A stretch of 34,303 bases of DNA from Clostridia bacterium (GCA_024693105.1 JAILLO010000023.1:1-34303); one strand, 5' to 3'; counted from the stretch's first letter, positions 1-8,199 are shown. A program made the numbers and translations. The notes: generated from the sequence alone by a model not told the origin.

Positions 1-296
1 TCACAGCACTTGTCGCAAATATCCGACAGAATATTTTCATATTCTTCCCTGACTTTTCCGACAAATGCACCTGTCATATTTTCGTTGCGGAGCGGTGCGT
101 ATTCCTCGTCATTAATCAGATCAATGACTTTGCCTGATGCAGTACCTTTATCCGTAACAGTAATTATCGCACGAAATTCATCATTCATAAACCCGGTTTC
201 ATAGACAAAACCGGGTTCGGTCTTTCGGAATCCATATTTTGTGAGGCGCTCCACGTCAAAGCGCTTTCGCTCAAATATTTTTTCTTCGAATTTCAA
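1..296 (-). CDS. Partial YjbR/MmcQ-like protein (N-terminal part only)
   Basis: An open frame of 98 codons runs off the left edge, so the C-terminus is missing. It begins with TTG directly after the TAA of the upstream HD-GYP gene; that TAA is in the same frame, so the start cannot lie further upstream. GGAGGAGG, a few bases upstream, serves as ribosome binding site. The product begins LKFEEKIFERKRFDVERL and continues with YGFRKTEPGFVYETGF and a FRAIITVTDKGTASGKVID stretch. This resembles the N-terminal region of Bacillota proteins annotated as MmcQ/YjbR family DNA-binding proteins, whose biochemical role is poorly known. The zero spacing implies co-transcription and translational coupling with the c-di-GMP-related genes upstream. 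The family call is from memory of the sequence pattern and is moderately sure; the reading frame itself is well supported. Confidence 0.6.
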   Translation of the reverse strand, partial: MKFEEKIFERKRFDVERLTKYGFRKTEPGFVYETGFMNDEFRAIITVTDKGTASGKVIDLINDEEYAPLRNENMTGAFVGKVREEYENILSDICDKCC

Positions 297-2027
297 TTAT
301 GCCTCCTCCGATTTCTTCTCCGGTAAACCGGACCGCTGCTCTGCCATATAGTATTTTTCAAGTTCTCCCTTGCAGCCTTCAAATACTTCCTTCAACCTTG
401 GATCGAACTGGGTTCCCATGTTTTCGAGAATAATCCGGTTTGCGTCCTCAATAGATATAGGCTCCTTGTAGCATCTTACGCTTACAAGCGCGTCATAAAC
501 GTCCGCAACAGCCATAATTCTGGCCTCAAGCGGTATCATGTTTCCAACAAGTCCGTCCGGATAGCCCTTACCGTCCCATCTTTCATGGTGATGCCTTGCA
601 AGGTTGTAGGCAATCTTTACAAAAGCAGGCTCTTCTATGCCGTCAAGAAGTATATTTACTATCTCGCCGCTTTTAACCGCATGGCTTTTCATAATTGCGT
701 ATTCTTCATCTGTAAGCTTGCCCTGTTTTGTAAGTATATTTGAATCTATAACTACCTTTCCGAGGTCGTGCGTCGGTGCAGATCTGATTATATAATCCTC
801 CATTTGGTCGTCAATGTCAAAAGTATGCTGCTTTCTTATTTCATGTGTAATTATGGCAATAACGGCACTCGTTCTCTTGACATGACCTCCCGTATTGTCA
901 TCACGGTTTTCAATCATGTCTGCCATACCCATAACTACTTTTCGCTGGATGCCCTTTATGTTCTCGGTTTTGGCGATAATTTCAGCATTTAACGTCTTAT
1001 TGTACGAAGCAATTATATCATGGTTTTTCTGTTCTTCGGTAGCATCACGTATATCAAGCAGATAACCTTGTTTTTTTCCGTCTCTTCTTATGGAAAAATG
1101 GCTTATCTCGCATACACAGGTCATGTTGCCCATCTGAAACTTTGTAGATGTTTTCCCCTTTTTTTCGTAATTATCTATAGTTTCATAGATTAGCTCATTT
1201 GTAGCGACCGACTTTTGGATTTTGGAGTCAACCCTCTGATATTCAAACTGCGGGAAGAATTCAAGGCATTTGTAATTACAGCTGAGGAACTGCCGCCTCA
1301 GACCTATTGCAAGATATCCCCTCGTCCCGTGGTAATTCTGCTGCTCCGAAATAAGGCAGGAAATGTCGTGAGTGTGCGCGTAGTCATAATCTATCGCTAT
1401 TACAAAGTCGCCTATTATATAAAGAAACGGCAGAAGTGAAAAATCCATGTCGTTCAGAAGTTCTATCACATATACACTTATTCCAAGCCCTACCACAGAT
1501 GCATAAAGTGTAAGATTTCTTCTTGAATAAGTGCCCCTTCTCAGAAAACTTACGACCAGCACAGCAACCAGAGCCATCAGTACAATGACCAGATATATCA
1601 CATGAAACTTCATAAGCGGTCCGGGAGTCATCTTTGTAGCCATCCCGATTCCCGTGTCTACTATTTCAAGAGTTTTATAATAAAGGTTGTTGTGAACGCA
1701 CAGACAAATTACTGCCATATGCACCAAAGCTATACCGTATACTAAAATCTTCAGCCACGGTTTTGCTATTATTCCGAGCGCATGCAGCATTGCAAACAGC
1801 AGTACGGCCAAAATGAAGGTACTGTCAAGATATATAAAGCAGAACAGCAGCTTTGCGCCCTCCACCGTTGTGACCATGGTCTTAAGCCAGTATGCAAGAA
1901 GTATTATCGGAACAAAAACAACAATGGTCCAGTAATAAATATCTATGTTGTTGTAATTCTTCTGCGCCATATGAATGAATATACATACGGATAGCAGCAG
2001 ACATATTCCAAAGGCTACAGACATCAT
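297..2027 (-). CDS. 7TM sensor with PAS-like and HD-GYP domain (putative c-di-GMP phosphodiesterase)
   Basis: 576 aa. Seven hydrophobic segments lie between about residues 3 and 212, like the 7TM input module of some clostridial histidine kinases. A PAS-like region follows (about 235-340), then an HD-GYP domain (about 385-550). The metal-binding HD pair is H420-D421 in THDLGK, followed by a MKSH histidine and the signature HHHERWDGKGYP at 479-490, so the catalytic motifs look intact. HD-GYP proteins hydrolyse cyclic di-GMP to pGpG or GMP; activity here is inferred. The start ATG overlaps the stop of the upstream kinase-like gene (ATGA), and a second Met follows at once. The pair is therefore coupled, and the kinase-like protein may sense or regulate together with it. 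The gene also abuts the YjbR-like gene downstream. Confidence 0.9.
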   Translation of the reverse strand: MMSVAFGICLLLSVCIFIHMAQKNYNNIDIYYWTIVVFVPIILLAYWLKTMVTTVEGAKLLFCFIYLDSTFILAVLLFAMLHALGIIAKPWLKILVYGIALVHMAVICLCVHNNLYYKTLEIVDTGIGMATKMTPGPLMKFHVIYLVIVLMALVAVLVVSFLRRGTYSRRNLTLYASVVGLGISVYVIELLNDMDFSLLPFLYIIGDFVIAIDYDYAHTHDISCLISEQQNYHGTRGYLAIGLRRQFLSCNYKCLEFFPQFEYQRVDSKIQKSVATNELIYETIDNYEKKGKTSTKFQMGNMTCVCEISHFSIRRDGKKQGYLLDIRDATEEQKNHDIIASYNKTLNAEIIAKTENIKGIQRKVVMGMADMIENRDDNTGGHVKRTSAVIAIITHEIRKQHTFDIDDQMEDYIIRSAPTHDLGKVVIDSNILTKQGKLTDEEYAIMKSHAVKSGEIVNILLDGIEEPAFVKIAYNLARHHHERWDGKGYPDGLVGNMIPLEARIMAVADVYDALVSVRCYKEPISIEDANRIILENMGTQFDPRLKEVFEGCKGELEKYYMAEQRSGLPEKKSEEA

Positions 2028-3913
2028 AAATTCTTTTCTCCCATGCTGTTATCATCTACAACTTCCTGAATTAATTCGAAATAAAATTCGGATCCTTCTC
2101 CTACCGAGCTTATCAGGTTAAGCTTTGAACCCATAATTTCCAACAGTCTTATGACGAGATAAAGTCCAAGATCGTCCTTTGTCAGGTCCTTGAGTTGCCT
2201 ACGTGCGCCCTGATCCGAAATTTGTTTTATCAGTCTTTCTTTTTTAGCATCATCTATGCCGCCACCGCTGTCCTTTACCGAAAAGAGTAAATGTATCTTT
2301 TTCTCGGACGATTTTCCGTATACAGAGAATTTAACAAATCCCTGCTTTGTATATTTCGAAGCATTGTTAATAAGTGCCAATAAAATCTGTTTAATTCGCC
2401 CCTCATCGCCTATAAGCATATCCGGCAGATTCTGTGAAACATCAACCACATAAGACAGTCCTTTTTCCTGCATAACTCCGGAAGTGAAAGTATACACATC
2501 TTTTAGCATTTTTTTGAGAGAATATTTTTCTCTTTTGATTGTTATCTTTCCATCTTCAAGACTGTCGGAATTCAGTACTCCGTCTATAAGTGAAAGAACA
2601 ATTCTTCCCAGATTGTCTATTTCTCTTGCGTATGACTTAATCGTCGTTTCCCCGCTTTCGGCAAGAATCTTTTCATCCAGTTCCATAATGCTTTTCAGCG
2701 GATTTCTGATTTCATACGATATATTGGAAAGGAAAGCTCCTTTAGCGCGGTTTTCCGCTTCCACTTTGCTGACATTCTCCTGAATTGCGGAAAGTTCCCG
2801 TCTTTCGTCATTAACAACCTGTATTGCGAATACAACCTTTCTGAGAGGCTCACCCTCAATTCTGTCCATGGCAAAAAATCTGCATTGTACCCATCCGTAA
2901 TGCTTGCTGATGTATTCACATACGATACTGTCTTTTTCCATTCTTTCGTTCAGCGTGGAAAGGTCGCCAAACTCAGTCGCAGTCTGAAGATAAGATTCTG
3001 TAGCATCCCACTCGAAGAGATTTTTCATTTGTTCTGACGCGCCTAATTCTTTAGGACGCAGCATCTCAGAATCCGGGTCGGAATTTATAACGATAATTTC
3101 ATCGTTTACAAGATCTATGATATAAATAATCGAATATATGACCGACATGTACGAAAGACCGCTTTTGCGCTCTTCCATTGCCTTATATGCGCTTTTATAA
3201 GAAATCGTCGCCACAATATATCCCATAAAGATCATTATCCATAAGCCTACCATTACAGCCAGGCCGTAAAAACCGACTCCTTCGGTGAAGCTCCTGTGGA
3301 ATTTGTAATTTATCTCAAAATCGGATATATCAATATCATCCAGAAAATACAGTATCATTCCCATCGTAAGTTCCGAATGTGCCCCGATGTTCAGTTCCCT
3401 GTCTTTCTCAGAAGGATAGTATATAATATAATCACCCTTTGTAAGCGGAATCAGAAGATCACCGTCATTAAGGTATTCAAGCTTGATGTCCTTAATTTTA
3501 TAATCTCTGAGATCGATTTTCTGGACAGCCTCCTTGTCGGTTCCGACAAACTGGTGAATTTCAACAATTCCGCACCATGCATTATTGATAAAGCAGTCAT
3601 CCTTTATGTTTAACCTCATTTTCCAGGTCTCTACTTCATAAGGTGTCTTGTTATAAAATGTACCGTCAATTGTCCGGGCCGAAAGGTCCACAATTTTTCC
3701 GTAACAGTCAAAATCTCTTTTCACCCAGCTGCTGGTATTGTCCTGACGATTCCCCAGATGGAAGCAGACTTCCCCTTCTTCTGCGCCTTTTATTGTGTAA
3801 ATCTTACTGTTAAAGTCTATATTGGACACTGCCTGTCCTACTATGCCCGCAATAATAATAACCGCGATAAGCGCCAGTACTTTCTTTGTCTTTTCACCAT
3901 GTTCTTTCTTCAT
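2024..3913 (-). CDS. Membrane histidine-kinase-like protein lacking the phospho-acceptor His
   Basis: 629 aa. One hydrophobic segment at about residues 11-30, an extracytoplasmic region of about 185 residues, a second segment at about 218-240, a PAS-like cytoplasmic region, then a dimerisation region and an HATPase_c domain (about 505-617). The ATPase boxes are present: INNASKYTKQG (N box), VKDSGGGID (G1) and DDLGLYLVIRLLEIMGSKL (G2). At the expected H box the sequence reads LSNISYEIRNPLKSI; the canonical form is SHEIRTPL, so the phospho-acceptor His is Tyr (Y400, codon TAT at 2714-2716). It is therefore probably a pseudokinase or a signalling ATPase rather than a classical two-component kinase. 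No response regulator is adjacent. Its last bases overlap the HD-GYP start (ATGA), suggesting the two work together. The start has an upstream extended -10. Confidence 0.85.
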   Translation of the reverse strand: MKKEHGEKTKKVLALIAVIIIAGIVGQAVSNIDFNSKIYTIKGAEEGEVCFHLGNRQDNTSSWVKRDFDCYGKIVDLSARTIDGTFYNKTPYEVETWKMRLNIKDDCFINNAWCGIVEIHQFVGTDKEAVQKIDLRDYKIKDIKLEYLNDGDLLIPLTKGDYIIYYPSEKDRELNIGAHSELTMGMILYFLDDIDISDFEINYKFHRSFTEGVGFYGLAVMVGLWIMIFMGYIVATISYKSAYKAMEERKSGLSYMSVIYSIIYIIDLVNDEIIVINSDPDSEMLRPKELGASEQMKNLFEWDATESYLQTATEFGDLSTLNERMEKDSIVCEYISKHYGWVQCRFFAMDRIEGEPLRKVVFAIQVVNDERRELSAIQENVSKVEAENRAKGAFLSNISYEIRNPLKSIMELDEKILAESGETTIKSYAREIDNLGRIVLSLIDGVLNSDSLEDGKITIKREKYSLKKMLKDVYTFTSGVMQEKGLSYVVDVSQNLPDMLIGDEGRIKQILLALINNASKYTKQGFVKFSVYGKSSEKKIHLLFSVKDSGGGIDDAKKERLIKQISDQGARRQLKDLTKDDLGLYLVIRLLEIMGSKLNLISSVGEGSEFYFELIQEVVDDNSMGEKNL

Positions 3914-3967
3914 AATTTTTACCTTTGAAAAACATAAAACTACAACAAAAACTTGCTCCTGTCTTAT

Positions 3968-3976
3968 ATTTTACCA
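3968..3976 (-). promoter_or_regulatory. Candidate extended -10 for the kinase-like/HD-GYP operon
   Basis: On the minus strand this reads TGGTAAAAT: an extended -10 (TGn plus TAAAAT at 3968-3973), about 55 bases upstream of the ATG at 3913. No convincing -35 box is visible at 16-18 bases, so this is a weak call. Confidence 0.35.
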
Positions 3977-4036
3977 AATCTGCACGGAAAGAAATTAAAT
4001 ATATATTAAAAATAACAAAACGGTCCGTTTTTTCGC

Positions 4037-4065
4037 TTGATATACGTCACTTGTAATGATAAAAT
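4037..4065 (+). promoter_or_regulatory. Sigma-A-type promoter for the GGDEF gene
   Basis: TTGATA (4037-4042), 17-base spacer, TAAAAT (4060-4065). Good match to the housekeeping promoter consensus, placed 44 bases before the start codon of the GGDEF gene at 4109. The intergenic region 3914-4108 holds the two divergent promoters. Confidence 0.65.
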
Positions 4066-4108
4066 TAAAAATCAGCGTTTGGGGAAACGTGATTAATCGG
4101 GGGGAAAT

Positions 4109-5254
4109 ATGGGGATACTTATGATTTTAAGATCAGAGATATTATCTATCATGCTGATAACATTCCTGATCTTTTACAATTTGAAAGGTTTAAAATACCG
4201 AACCGGAAAAAATTATTTTCTAAGTCTGGCACTTGCCTGTCTTGGGCACAATCTTATGGCCTTTATTACGGAAATTACCGTAAATATGCCCTCTGTTCCG
4301 CCTTTGCTGAACAGAGTCTGTCATTTGCTCTTTTTCTTGTTTTCACTTATTTATACGATTAAATACTTTGAATATGCATTGTCACTGACAAAGCTCAACA
4401 AAGATATTACAACTTATCTGACGCTTGCCTATTTTGTCAGCGGAACATTTTTTGTAATTACGCTTACATCCGACATCGAATATGTACACGGCGAAATAAC
4501 AAGCTACAGCAGCGGCATCGGTCCGACGCTTTGCTATGCGTTCGGTTTCTTCCTGTTTATACTTGCCGATATAATAATCATCCTCGAAAGGAAGGTTATC
4601 GAAAAGCATGTCCTTTACAGCATTCTTCCGTTGTCATTTCTGACTTTGGGATTTATTATACTGCAGATTTTCATACCTCAGTTTCTTTTTACCGGCCCTG
4701 CCCTTACTCTGTCTGCACTCGGGCTTTTCTTTGCTGTGGAAAACCCTATACAGAAGCTCCAGAAGAGAGCTCTTATAGATTATAACACTCAGACCTGGAA
4801 CAGAAACTGCTACGAAGACGATATAGAAAACGAACTGCGCCAGAGGCTTGCATCTTCCAACAGCTTTATATATGTTCTCGGAGACATTAACGGACTCAAA
4901 GTCACAAACGACACACTCGGGCATCTCGCAGGAGACAAGCTTATTATAGAATGTGCGAAAATCATGACGGAGTTTTTTCAAAATGCCTACAAGATATACA
5001 GAATCGGTGGGGATGAATTTGCAATAATGTATTTTTCGGTTCCTGCGGAAATCGTTCGCAAAGAAGTTGAAACTGTATCGGAAAAGATAAAACAGCTTCA
5101 GTTTTCGCCGGAACTTTCTGTAAGCATGTCCTTCGGAATAGCCGAAAAACAGGGCGATGACACAATTAACGATGTAATGCAAAAGGCGGATTCCAATATG
5201 TACGAAGCAAAAAAAGCATATTACAGTGCAAAGGCCGCCACCGAAGCGCAATGA
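4109..5254 (+). CDS. Membrane diguanylate cyclase (GGDEF protein)
   Basis: 381 aa. About seven hydrophobic segments fill the N-terminal 210 residues, with no recognised periplasmic sensor domain, followed by a GGDEF domain. Visible motifs are LGDINGLKVTNDTLGH (metal/nucleotide-binding region) and IYRIGGDEFAIM, with an intact GGDEF at residues 300-304. Diguanylate cyclases make c-di-GMP from two GTP. The RxxD inhibitory site that normally lies just before GGDEF is absent (QNAY at that position), so classical product inhibition is not expected. GGGGGG just before ATG is the ribosome binding site. It is transcribed alone from its own promoter and converges on the second GGDEF gene. It may oppose the HD-GYP protein next door. 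Confidence 0.9.
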   Translation: MGILMILRSEILSIMLITFLIFYNLKGLKYRTGKNYFLSLALACLGHNLMAFITEITVNMPSVPPLLNRVCHLLFFLFSLIYTIKYFEYALSLTKLNKDITTYLTLAYFVSGTFFVITLTSDIEYVHGEITSYSSGIGPTLCYAFGFFLFILADIIIILERKVIEKHVLYSILPLSFLTLGFIILQIFIPQFLFTGPALTLSALGLFFAVENPIQKLQKRALIDYNTQTWNRNCYEDDIENELRQRLASSNSFIYVLGDINGLKVTNDTLGHLAGDKLIIECAKIMTEFFQNAYKIYRIGGDEFAIMYFSVPAEIVRKEVETVSEKIKQLQFSPELSVSMSFGIAEKQGDDTINDVMQKADSNMYEAKKAYYSAKAATEAQ

Positions 5255-5274
5255 AAAACCGCATATACTTCATT

Positions 5275-5319
5275 ACAAAGTACCGAACAAAGTACCGAAC
5301 AAAGTACCGAACAAAGTAC
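5275..5319. repeat. 12-bp direct repeat, 3.75 copies
   Basis: Units ACAAAGTACCGA at 5275, 5287 and 5299, plus a 9-base partial unit at 5311-5319, all identical. It starts 20 bases past the stop of the GGDEF gene and before the shared terminator. It looks like a simple-sequence array made by slippage; I see no binding site or gene in it. Confidence 0.9.
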
Positions 5320-5333
5320 AATGATAAAATGAC

Positions 5334-5376
5334 AAAAGCAACCGTTTGAATTTTGATATAATTCCGGTTGCTTTTT
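5334..5376. terminator. Bidirectional rho-independent terminator
   Basis: Arms AAAAGCAACCG (5334-5344) and CGGTTGCTTTT (5365-5375) pair perfectly over 11 bases around a 20-base loop, with A/T runs on both sides. It lies between the two convergent GGDEF genes and can serve both. Confidence 0.75.
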
Positions 5377-5418
5377 ATATTTATATTTGCCAATTTATAT
5401 ATGTTTGTCTGTTTTTTT

Positions 5419-6495
5419 TCAGTGAAAAACCACCTGATTTTTTCCGTTGCCCTTGCCCTTATAAAGATTTTTGTCGACAATTTCCATAAGTCTGCTCATA
5501 CTGAGGCCGGAATCCAGCTCCGACATACCTATCGTAACCGTTACTCTTACCGGTTCCTGACCTTTATAGAAAATAAACTGCTGCTCAATTCTGTCTCTTA
5601 TAATTTCGGCAACATAAATACCCTCTTCCTTGTCACCTTCCATAAGAATCAGGATTTCTTCGCCGCCCCATCTGAAAGCTTTGTCATCAGGCTTAAGCGT
5701 ACCAAGAACAATTCCTGCAACGAGTTTCAGCACAGCATCGCCGCAGTCATGGCCGTATGTATCGTTTACCTTTTTAAAATCGTCAATATCCAGCATTAAA
5801 AGACAAAATGACTTTTTCCCGCTCTTTGACTGATTGTATGCGTTCTGCAGATAAAGGTTCATCTTTCTTCTTGTAAAAAGCTCTGTCAGAGGATCTTTGG
5901 ATACATATTTTTCAAGCTCGTTCATAAGGAATCTTCCACCGAACAATGAAAGAAGATTTACCCCGATTGTTGTAAATAAAAGGCACAGAATCCGAAAGGC
6001 CATATTTGCCACAAAATAATCGTCTCTTATCGGAAGAAGTACCTCAGGATTTATAATCCATGAAATAGTCAGTGATATAAGCAGCCCGGCCGAAGTAACC
6101 TGCACAAGTCTCAAATCAAAGAAAAACGCCTCACCGAGAAGGAAAAGAAGTATAAATACCCACAATTCACGAAACGGCCAAATATATGAAATACCGTTCC
6201 ACTGAAGTACGGCTATCAGCGCTATTGTGTACTTTCCAAAGAAAAGCTTGTTTTCTTTGAGCATACCGTCTTTATCAAATCCCGTCAAAATAAAATATAT
6301 GCCAAGTCCAAGAAAGGATAAATCCATGACATTGAACAGCAACAAATATGTTTTGTCTACTCCGGGAAAAAATCCGGTAAAATTAAGTATTGTAATTGTA
6401 AAACTTGCCAAAAGACAGACCGCAGGCACAATCAGCATGACAATCTTGTAGACAAGCTTGTTGTATGTGTCTAAGGCTGTTAATTCTCTCCCCAT
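5419..6495 (-). CDS. Membrane GGDEF protein (diguanylate cyclase, GGEEI variant)
   Basis: 358 aa. About six hydrophobic segments span residues 15-195, then a GGDEF domain. Motifs: LMLDIDDFKKVNDTYGHDCGD and FRWGGEEILILM. The signature reads GGEEI (277-281): GGEE is a common active form, but Ile replaces the usual Phe at the last position. The I-site position reads KPDD instead of RxxD. It probably synthesises c-di-GMP; activity is less certain than for the neighbour at 4109. The predicted ATG has only a modest ribosome binding site (GGTGAAG). It is transcribed alone, ends at the shared terminator, and is preceded upstream by a 447-base repeat-rich spacer. Confidence 0.85.
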   Translation of the reverse strand: MGRELTALDTYNKLVYKIVMLIVPAVCLLASFTITILNFTGFFPGVDKTYLLLFNVMDLSFLGLGIYFILTGFDKDGMLKENKLFFGKYTIALIAVLQWNGISYIWPFRELWVFILLFLLGEAFFFDLRLVQVTSAGLLISLTISWIINPEVLLPIRDDYFVANMAFRILCLLFTTIGVNLLSLFGGRFLMNELEKYVSKDPLTELFTRRKMNLYLQNAYNQSKSGKKSFCLLMLDIDDFKKVNDTYGHDCGDAVLKLVAGIVLGTLKPDDKAFRWGGEEILILMEGDKEEGIYVAEIIRDRIEQQFIFYKGQEPVRVTVTIGMSELDSGLSMSRLMEIVDKNLYKGKGNGKNQVVFH

Positions 6496-6659
6496 ATCAA
6501 AATCTTCACCACCACCAAATTTCCTTGCTTAAGGACATAACCTGCATATCAGTAATGAATGATTTACCGTCAAATTCCCCCGATGACATATTTTTTATTA
6601 TAACAGAAAAATAACATTTTATCAAAAAAACATTTTTGAATTGTCCGAAATTTCATTTT

Positions 6660-6757
6660 GTGACCCGAAAGTCGCTGTTTTCAGTGGCTTTTGGGTTTTG
6701 CTCTTTTTGTGACCCGAAAGTCGCTGTTTTCAATGGCTTTTGGGTTTTGCTCTTTTC
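6660..6757. repeat. 49-bp tandem duplication able to fold as hairpins
   Basis: Two copies (6660-6708 and 6709-6757) differ at two bases (A/G inside, T/C at the last base). Each begins GTGACCCGAAAGTCGCTG and ends in a T-rich tail. In copy 1 ACCCGAAAGTCGC can pair with GTGGCTTTTGGGT over 13 positions (10 Watson-Crick, 3 G-U) around an 8-base loop. Read rightward, each unit looks like a hairpin plus T-tract, yet no rightward gene precedes it. It sits in the 447-base gap between two leftward genes (6496-6942). The rest of the gap, 6496-6659, shows nothing recognisable beyond AT-rich upstream sequence of the GGDEF gene. Confidence 0.85.
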
Positions 6758-6794
6758 ATGCCTGCCGGCTTCCGGCTCCGTCTTCGGGGGACCT

Positions 6795-6912
6795 GATTCA
6801 AAGCTCCGTTTTCCGGCTGCCTAATTCAAAGCTCCGTTTTCCGGCTGCCTGATTCAAAGCTCCGTATTCCTTCTGCCGGCTTCAAAACTCCGTATTCCTG
6901 TTGCCGGCTTCA
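6795..6912. repeat. 28-bp tandem repeat, four copies plus a stub
   Basis: Units start at 6795, 6823, 6851 and 6879, with a 6-base stub at 6907. The core is TTCAAAGCTCCGT followed by a CCGGCTGCC-like segment; units 1 and 2 are nearly identical, 3 and 4 diverge progressively. A period of 28 is not a multiple of three and every frame is interrupted, so it is not a coding repeat. It begins 31 bases beyond the stop of the rRNA methyltransferase gene, in its 3' flank. Confidence 0.85.
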
Positions 6913-6942
6913 GCCCTGCAACCCTTGCCTTTGTTCTCAGGC

Positions 6943-8199
6943 TCAGATTTCCGGCTTTTGTCTGACGAGCAGAGTTACAGCTTCCGTATGCTTCGTCATA
7001 GGGAAATTGTCATATGCCTTCAAAATAACAGGCTGATATCCGTAATACTCTTTCAGATAGACAATATTCTCCGCAAGAGTCTTCGGGTTGCACGAAATAT
7101 AAAGAATCTGTTCTGTCCCATAGGCTGCGATTTTGTCGAGAGTCTTTGGAAGAATGCCCATACGCGGCGGATCCACCACAATTACGTCAGGCTTTTCGGT
7201 AACCTCGTCAATTACCTTAAATACATCACCTGCAATAAATTCGCAGTTTTCAATACCGTTAAGCTTTGCGTTTGCCTTTGCCGATTCGACAGCATCCTCA
7301 ACAAGCTCAATTCCGACAACCTTTTTCGCCTTTTGGGCAAGCACCTGAGAAATCGTTCCTGTCCCGCAAAAAAGATCGAATACTGTTTTCCCTTCGAAAT
7401 CATCTATAAGCGACACCGCCTCAGTATACAGTCTCTCTACTGCAGCAATATTTGTCTGGAAAAAAGAAAAAGCACTGACCTTAAACTTCAGTCCCATAAT
7501 TTCTTCCATGTAATAATCCCTGCCCTGAATAACCTTGAAGCTTTCGGGAATAACCGCATCCGCAATACTGTCGCAGAAAGTGTGTATTATCCCAACAACG
7601 TTGCCGTCAAGTCTTTCCTTAACAGATTCAATCGCTGCAATATAGCCGGTTTCATCAAATTCTCCCTGTGATGATGTAACTATATTTATCAGTAGCTCAT
7701 CAGTCCTTTCACCGCGTCTTAAGACAAGATTGCGCATAAGACCTTCATGCGATTTCTTGTGATAAAATCTGTATCCCTTTTCAGTACAAAAGTCCAGAGT
7801 CAGGCGAAGCAGAATATTGAAATCCTGAGGCACAAGCTGGCAGTTATCGACAGTAACAATAGACATAAAATGTCCTTTTTTGTGCATGCCGAGCGTCATC
7901 GGTCCGTCCTTGACCATATCGCCGAATGTATATTCCATCTTGTTTCTGTAATGATAAAGCTGCGGTGCAGGTTTGAGCTGCTCTGCCTCAAACGGCTCCC
8001 TGAGTCCGGACAAATCCGCACCCTTCTTTTCCATCAGGGAAAGCACTTCTTTTCCTTTCATCATGACCTGTTTTTCATATGGCATGAGCTGATGCATGCA
8101 TCCGCCGCAGAATTCGTTGTGAATACATACCGGCAGCGGATTTGGACTGATATTTTCAGTATCTCCGGTATTTGTAATCATATCAGTTTTGTTTTCCAT
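6943..8199 (-). CDS. rlmD: 23S rRNA (uracil-5-)-methyltransferase, RlmD/RlmCD-type
   Basis: 418 aa of the TrmA/RlmC/RlmD family, which transfers a methyl group from S-adenosylmethionine to C5 of a uridine in 23S rRNA. Near the N-terminus, C25, C31 and C34 (FCGGCMHQ) belong to the iron-sulfur cluster motif. The SAM-binding motif is VFDLFCGTGTISQVL, followed by VVDPPRMGI, then the catalytic Cys in YISCNPKTL and the Glu in TKHTEAVTLL. The N-terminal TRAM domain found in many RlmD/RlmCD proteins is absent: the Cys motif starts within 25 residues. GGAAGG lies upstream of the chosen ATG. It is the last gene of the ruv-queA-tgt run, 50 bases after tgt. Which uridine (747, 1939 or both) cannot be told. 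Confidence 0.88.
   Translation of the reverse strand: MENKTDMITNTGDTENISPNPLPVCIHNEFCGGCMHQLMPYEKQVMMKGKEVLSLMEKKGADLSGLREPFEAEQLKPAPQLYHYRNKMEYTFGDMVKDGPMTLGMHKKGHFMSIVTVDNCQLVPQDFNILLRLTLDFCTEKGYRFYHKKSHEGLMRNLVLRRGERTDELLINIVTSSQGEFDETGYIAAIESVKERLDGNVVGIIHTFCDSIADAVIPESFKVIQGRDYYMEEIMGLKFKVSAFSFFQTNIAAVERLYTEAVSLIDDFEGKTVFDLFCGTGTISQVLAQKAKKVVGIELVEDAVESAKANAKLNGIENCEFIAGDVFKVIDEVTEKPDVIVVDPPRMGILPKTLDKIAAYGTEQILYISCNPKTLAENIVYLKEYYGYQPVILKAYDNFPMTKHTEAVTLLVRQKPEI

Noticed and set aside
5166..5480. 104-codon leftward frame with a YFVR repeat
   Set aside because: The repeat is just the translation of the 12-bp array and the frame overlaps the end of a GGDEF gene and the terminator; there is no ribosome binding site.
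6636..6824. 62-codon rightward frame across the tandem repeats
   Set aside because: It is made of the 49-bp repeat read in two different frames, with no ribosome binding site; the repeats are better explained as non-coding.
6901..7671. 256-codon rightward open frame opposite the rRNA methyltransferase
   Set aside because: It is fully antisense to a gene with clear catalytic motifs, and its product has no recognisable domain; it is a shadow of codon bias.
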